Below are positions 60,252-64,000 of a stretch of DNA of 64,000 nucleotides, in pieces (the stretch's first letter is position 1; the number at the start of each line of letters is the position of its first letter). Source of the stretch: Jeotgalibacillus aurantiacus (GTDB lineage Bacteria > Bacillota > Bacilli > Bacillales > Jeotgalibacillaceae); NCBI RefSeq assembly GCF_020595125.1, contig NZ_JACNMS010000003.1, forward strand, positions 310,001-374,000, in the 5' to 3' direction. Made by a program: the position numbers and the translations under genes. The notes beneath the pieces were generated by a model. The model made no database searches. It saw only the letters and a list, made by a program, of their open reading frames with translations, and was not told the origin of the DNA.

Positions 60252-60473
60252 TTACAATGCAAAATCTACAGGTTCAACTCCGCGCGTAAGAACGCGGGCA
60301 CTTTTGATCCCGACCAGGCTGCCGGATGTGGAAACAAAAGCGTTTTGGTCAATGATCGTCTGCATCGCTGTTTGTACAGCGGCGGGATCGATCGGTTCAG
60401 CAGGTCCGTCGACTGAAAGGGAAGTCGTGCTGCCTTCAGACGTGATGAAGATAAGCTCTAACGTTTTATCCAA
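60252..60473 (-). CDS. DUF2922 protein
   Basis: A 73-residue protein: MDKTLELIFITSEGSTTSLSVDGP then a helix with VQTAMQTIIDQNAF and the conserved end IKSARVLTRGVEPVDF. It matches DUF2922. The gene lies between DUF1659 and YvrJ genes. No function is known. Confidence 0.85.
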   Translation of the reverse strand: MDKTLELIFITSEGSTTSLSVDGPAEPIDPAAVQTAMQTIIDQNAFVSTSGSLVGIKSARVLTRGVEPVDFAL

Positions 60474-60508
60474 GAAAATCCCTCCTTTCTGTCAGATTAA
60501 CGAGTCAC

Positions 60509-60727
60509 TTACACCTCAAGAATTGATGAGGTTTCGAGACGGTCGATGTCCAGCAGGTTGTGCTGACTTAATGAAGCGAGTGCAGATCCTGTGTAAAACA
60601 GCTGATCAGCAGTTGCGCCAGAACGTACGCGGCTGTATGTTCTGCGTTTGAAAACCGGCTTGCCGTCCTTGAATCCTGCGTCAAAAACAAGTCTCAGACG
60701 GATATCCATTACGTGTGCGTTTGCCAT
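60509..60727 (-). CDS. DUF1659 protein
   Basis: A 72-residue protein matching DUF1659: LRLVFDAGFKDGKPVFKRRTY and a C-terminal half with TADQLFYTGSALASLSQ. The start at 60727 follows GGAGGTGATACAC; a GTG three codons earlier sits too close to that site. First gene of the DUF1659-DUF2922-YvrJ unit. No function is known. Confidence 0.85.
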   Translation of the reverse strand: MANAHVMDIRLRLVFDAGFKDGKPVFKRRTYSRVRSGATADQLFYTGSALASLSQHNLLDIDRLETSSILEV

Positions 60728-60871
60728 GTGTATCACCTCCTTTCATGAAACAGATCGCATCAAAGGAGGAAAATAGATACCCTGCTTTCAAAAAAGTTGA
60801 TCACAGGTTTTTAGAAAGTCTGTCACTAAATGATAGAATACAAGAAAGGCAAACAGACAGGAGCGGGTAAT

Positions 60872-62326
60872 GTGGCAGAATATGTGGCGGGAATTGACCT
60901 TGGGACGACGAGTGTAAAAGCCGTTGTATTTGATCAGAGCGGCCAAGTGATGACTCAGAATGAAGTGAAAGTAGAAACGATTTTCGGTTCTGATGGTTCA
61001 GCTGAGCAAAATCCTGAAGAGGTACTGACTGCAGCGGGACAAGCATTAACTGAGGCGGTTCAGTCAGTGGACGGCACAGTCATCGCGGCCGGATTCTCAA
61101 ATGCGATGCACGCTATTTTGTGTATGGATGAAGAGGGAAATGCATTGTCAAACGCCTGGATCTGGTCGGATCGGAGGGCACACGCGGAGGCAGATGGTCT
61201 TTTAAAAGGAGAGGGACTGAAGCTGTTTCAGAAATCAGGTACACCGATTCATCCAATGTCCCCTTTTATCAAATTGCTCTGGATGAAGAATAATCAATAT
61301 AAGCCTTATTTGAACGCTGCTAAATACATATCTTTAAAGGAATATATTTTATGGCACTGGTTTGGGACAGAAGTAGTTGATTTTGCGACAGCGTGTGCAA
61401 CGGGCCTGATGGATATTGAAAAGAAAACATGGGATGAGGAGCTTTTGCAGCTTGCAGGGATTCAGGACGGTCAGCTTTTTGACATTGTGTCCCCTGATAC
61501 CGTGCTTGGACATGTAAGTAAGCGGGTTTCAGAACAGACCGGAATCCCGGAAACGATATCATTCGTGATCGGCGCGGCGGATGGACAGCTTGCGACACTT
61601 GGAAGCGGTGCTGTAGAGCAGGGAGAAATGACGATTTCAGCCGGAACGAGTGCTGCAGTCAGACAATGGACAAATGGTTTTCAGACACAGGAAAGTCATG
61701 CTGCCTTCTGCTATTTATTTGATCAGCAACATTCCATTGTTGGCGGGGCTTCAAACAATGGTGGTGTCGTGATCGAATGGCTCAAAAAGACGCTGAATGC
61801 ACCGGAGGATTTTCAGGCGTTTTTAGAAAAGGGCTTTACCGCAGCGCCTGGTTCGAATGGACTTCTGTTCCTTCCATTTATCAATGGAGAAAGAGCCCCA
61901 TTATGGGACGCGCAGGCAACAGGCGAGTTTGCTGGCTTATCCATTACACATCAGCAGCACGATTTGATTCGTGCTGTCCTTGAAGGAGTCACGCTGAATC
62001 TTTATCACATTACAGAAGAACTCGGAAAGTCGGTCCCGCCGGCCCACACGATCTATGTTAATGGGGGACTGGCAAGATCCGATCAATGGCTTCAGTTAGT
62101 GGCAGATATTTTCGGTAAAAAAGTGATCGTCACAGAAACGCATCACACAGCTGCTTGGGGAGCAGCCTGGACGGCGATGGTTGGTCTGGGCATGCAACAT
62201 CATTATCAGGAGATTAAATCCACGCTTACTTTTCAGGAACCGGTCCTGCCGGATATGGAACAGCACCGATTCTATCAGGGGGTCTATGGCAGGTATAAGG
62301 AGCGGGTGGCGTTGCGCATGAGGTAA
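60872..62326 (+). CDS. gntK: Gluconokinase (FGGY family)
   Basis: A 484-residue sugar kinase. The phosphate-binding GIDLGTTSVKAV starts the fold, followed by the substrate region RTGTPIHPMSP-like KSGTPIHPMSP, GAADGQLATLGSG, and INGERAPLWD. It converts gluconate to 6-phosphogluconate. Resemblance to Bacillus GntK is good, though xylulokinase-like substrates are not fully excluded. The start is probably GTG at 60872 after AGGAGCGGG; an ATG at 60830 lacks a ribosome binding site. Isolated from other gnt genes. Confidence 0.75.
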   Translation: MAEYVAGIDLGTTSVKAVVFDQSGQVMTQNEVKVETIFGSDGSAEQNPEEVLTAAGQALTEAVQSVDGTVIAAGFSNAMHAILCMDEEGNALSNAWIWSDRRAHAEADGLLKGEGLKLFQKSGTPIHPMSPFIKLLWMKNNQYKPYLNAAKYISLKEYILWHWFGTEVVDFATACATGLMDIEKKTWDEELLQLAGIQDGQLFDIVSPDTVLGHVSKRVSEQTGIPETISFVIGAADGQLATLGSGAVEQGEMTISAGTSAAVRQWTNGFQTQESHAAFCYLFDQQHSIVGGASNNGGVVIEWLKKTLNAPEDFQAFLEKGFTAAPGSNGLLFLPFINGERAPLWDAQATGEFAGLSITHQQHDLIRAVLEGVTLNLYHITEELGKSVPPAHTIYVNGGLARSDQWLQLVADIFGKKVIVTETHHTAAWGAAWTAMVGLGMQHHYQEIKSTLTFQEPVLPDMEQHRFYQGVYGRYKERVALRMR

Positions 62327-62360
62327 CGGGTTTGATTTCAGGGTAAAGCTCATACAAATA

Positions 62361-62392
62361 GAGGCAGGAACAGTAACACTGCCCCTGCCTCT
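62361..62392 (-). terminator. Hairpin at the 3' end of hmp
   Basis: GAGGCAGG and CCTGCCTC are perfect outer arms, with an inner CAGT/ACTG pairing. It lies between the converging gntK and hmp genes. Confidence 0.6.
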
Positions 62393-62398
62393 TACTTA

Positions 62399-63604
62399 TT
62401 ATCCGGCGGACACGGTCTCAAGCTCAAGCGCCGGTCCGAAAAATTCATGATGTATCTGATCTGAGGACAGTCCGCAGTCCTGCAATCCACGGATGACTGC
62501 TTCCATAAATGGAGCCGGTCCGCACACATAAACGAGGCTGTCCTTATGAACAATTTCCTTTAATATCTCCGTTTTCAAATATCCTTCGAAATCACCGGAA
62601 AGGCCCTTCTGTTCATAAATAACATAGCTTTCACCTGAAGAGAGTTTATTCATGGCGTTCTGTACTTCGCGCTCAAAAGCACGTACTTCTGCATTTCTTG
62701 CTGCATGTATAAAAGTGACGCTTCTTCCGCTGTTATGTTCAGCAATGGATGTGAGCATGCTGAGCATTGGGGTGATGCCAACACCGCCGCTGATCAGTGT
62801 AATCGGTGTCTGATCGTGAACATCTGCATAAAAATCACCGGCCGGCACACTCGCTTCAAGAGACTGCCCGACTTCCAGTTCGTCATGTAAATAGGTGGAG
62901 ACTCTGCCGTTTGGCGTGTGATCCGCTTCTCTCTTCACCGAAATACGGTAATAGTCAGGTGTGTAAGCGCTTGAAAGACTGTACTGACGATTGAGCAAAA
63001 ATTTCTCATCATTGATTTGCATTCTGACGGTAATATACTGCCCGGGTTCATAGGAAGGCAGAGCCTGACCATCTTCAGGCTGAAGATAAAAAGATGTGAT
63101 CAGTGAGCTTTCCTGTTCTTTCTTGACGATGCGGAACGCTTTAAAGCCTTCCCAGCCGCCATCTTTTGATTCAGCATCCTCGTACATCTCTTTTTCAACA
63201 GAAATAAAGGCATCTGCAATAACACCATATGCTTCTGCCCACGCCGATAAAATGTCATCCGTTGCCACATCACCAAGCACATCCTTGATCGCTTTTAGTA
63301 AATACTCTCCAACGATTGGATAGTGCTCAGGCTTTACACCGAGGCTTCGGTGCTTATGCGCAATCCTTTTTACGGCAGGAATAATGGCTTCCAACTGATC
63401 GATATGGACCGCTGCTGCGTATACTGTATTAGCAAGGGCTGTCTGCTGTCGTCCCTGCTCCTGATTGGAATGATTAAAAATGTTTAACAGCTCTGGATGA
63501 GCCTCGAAAAGCATTTGATAAAAACGGGTTGTAATATCGGTTCCTTTGACCTCGAGTACAGGGACAGTCGCTTTAATCGTCCGGATCGTCTGTTCAGATA
63601 ACAT
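62399..63604 (-). CDS. hmp: Flavohemoglobin (nitric oxide dioxygenase)
   Basis: A 401-residue flavohemoglobin. The globin domain (residues 1-140) has the proximal heme histidine region AIKRIAHKHRSLGV. FAD-binding RQYSLSS is near residue 210, NAD-binding GGVGITPMLSML near 275, and CGPAPFMEAVI near 360. It oxidises NO to nitrate using O2 and NAD(P)H. The start at 63604 follows GGAGTGGAATTG. A divergent nsrR gene and an NsrR-type operator upstream give the expected NO-responsive control. Confidence 0.93.
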   Translation of the reverse strand: MLSEQTIRTIKATVPVLEVKGTDITTRFYQMLFEAHPELLNIFNHSNQEQGRQQTALANTVYAAAVHIDQLEAIIPAVKRIAHKHRSLGVKPEHYPIVGEYLLKAIKDVLGDVATDDILSAWAEAYGVIADAFISVEKEMYEDAESKDGGWEGFKAFRIVKKEQESSLITSFYLQPEDGQALPSYEPGQYITVRMQINDEKFLLNRQYSLSSAYTPDYYRISVKREADHTPNGRVSTYLHDELEVGQSLEASVPAGDFYADVHDQTPITLISGGVGITPMLSMLTSIAEHNSGRSVTFIHAARNAEVRAFEREVQNAMNKLSSGESYVIYEQKGLSGDFEGYLKTEILKEIVHKDSLVYVCGPAPFMEAVIRGLQDCGLSSDQIHHEFFGPALELETVSAG

Positions 63605-63623
63605 CAATTCCACTCCAGTCATT

Positions 63624-63696
63624 AAAGATATATTTTAAATGCATCTTTATCTTACTCCGTTGAGATATAAAAGCAATATATAAAATACATCTTTTG
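63624..63696. promoter_or_regulatory. NsrR operator region between hmp and nsrR
   Basis: ATATATTTTAAATGCAT inside a near-perfect dyad (63624-63648) fits the Bacillus NsrR site. A second, weaker site (ATATATAAAATACAT, ~63675-63690) lies 50 bp closer to nsrR. The first overlaps the hmp leader. Confidence 0.75.
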
Positions 63697-63781
63697 AAAA
63701 ACAGACACAAATGAGCAGGATAATGACAGAAACAGCATACGGCTTGTATACTGAAATCAGACATAGAAAAGGTGGAAACGA

Positions 63782-64000
63782 ATGAAGCTGACACTATATA
63801 CAGATTATTCACTGAGGGTATTGATTTATCTGGGAGCAAGGGAGCAGGACGAGCTGTCGAACATACAGCAGATCGCGGATGCTTATTCCATTTCTAAAAA
63901 TCATCTGATGAAAGTCACGCATGAATTAGGAAAGCTTGGATATATTGAAACGATTCGAGGCCGTAACGGAGGAATCCGGTTGAAGCGGGCGAAGCAGGAT
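63782..64000 (+). CDS. nsrR: NsrR, Rrf2-family nitric-oxide-sensing repressor (partial)
   Basis: The first 73 residues of an Rrf2-type winged helix: MKLTLYTDYSLRVLIYLG, then LSNIQQIADAYSISKNHLMKVTHEL and the wing GYIETIRGRNGGIRL. The cysteines of the [4Fe-4S] cluster lie beyond the window. It is divergent from hmp, the usual NsrR target. The ribosome binding site is AAAGGTGG. Confidence 0.88.
   Translation, partial: MKLTLYTDYSLRVLIYLGAREQDELSNIQQIADAYSISKNHLMKVTHELGKLGYIETIRGRNGGIRLKRAKQD

Overview
The window looks like a chromosome segment of a low-GC, endospore-former-type Bacillales bacterium (Bacillaceae/Planococcaceae range; a Jeotgalibacillus-like organism is a guess). The reasons are strong AGGAGG ribosome binding sites, a SAM-I riboswitch ahead of metNIQ, a perfect CcpA cre site, Bacillus-type Fur boxes, a complete ytr-type operon, a petrobactin (asb) operon, an hmp/nsrR pair and the DUF1659-DUF2922-YvrJ trio. 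No rRNA, tRNA, CRISPR array, phage gene or transposase was seen.

Layout. 0-6.4 kb: phosphotransferase, an XRE regulator with two membrane proteins (one a CPBP protease), a YuiD-like protein, a HAAS/PadR pair and a short-chain dehydrogenase. 6.7-11.5 kb: a two-component system in an operon with a SCO copper chaperone, then a FixH-like lipoprotein and a tandem-repeat surface protein. 12-20.8 kb: CcpA-controlled acyl-CoA synthetase, ECF sigma/anti-sigma pair, YczE-like membrane protein, DUF1992 protein, SLH protein and a CHASE4-HAMP-GGDEF-EAL protein. 20.8-26.1 kb: ytr operon on the minus strand. 26.2-35.4 kb: NERD protein, GH32 sucrase, flavin reductase, a second XRE/membrane module, acetyltransferase, an ATP-grasp protein translationally coupled to a chemoreceptor, and a second phosphotransferase. 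36-40 kb: SAM-riboswitch-controlled metNIQ plus an M20 amidohydrolase.

40.5-57.8 kb is an iron island. It holds a complete siderophore importer, a ferredoxin-NADP reductase, a heme monooxygenase, a second permease pair, an AraC-type regulator fused to a siderophore-binding domain, a siderophore-binding lipoprotein and asbABCDEF. Six Fur-box regions control it. The second permease pair has no ATPase of its own and could share the ATPase at 43.5 kb. 58-64 kb: rRNA methyltransferase, small membrane proteins (one broken), the DUF1659/DUF2922/YvrJ trio, gluconokinase, flavohemoglobin and the start of nsrR.

The most unusual content is between genes. At least nine intergenic arrays, in at least five sequence families, are built from degenerate units repeating at almost exactly 21 bp (two helical turns), with occasional slips near 30 or 52 bp (about 1.5 or 2.5 units). 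Each family has its own 5-9 nt core word: ATTCCNTC, GTGAGGT, TTTAACCAC, GTTGT, GTTCG, TATCAACAG. One pair of arrays brackets the NERD gene as inverted repeats. These arrays lie beside stem-loop elements whose arms differ between copies yet stay complementary, and beside a 55-bp DnaA-box-containing sequence present twice. I know of no named system that these arrays match.
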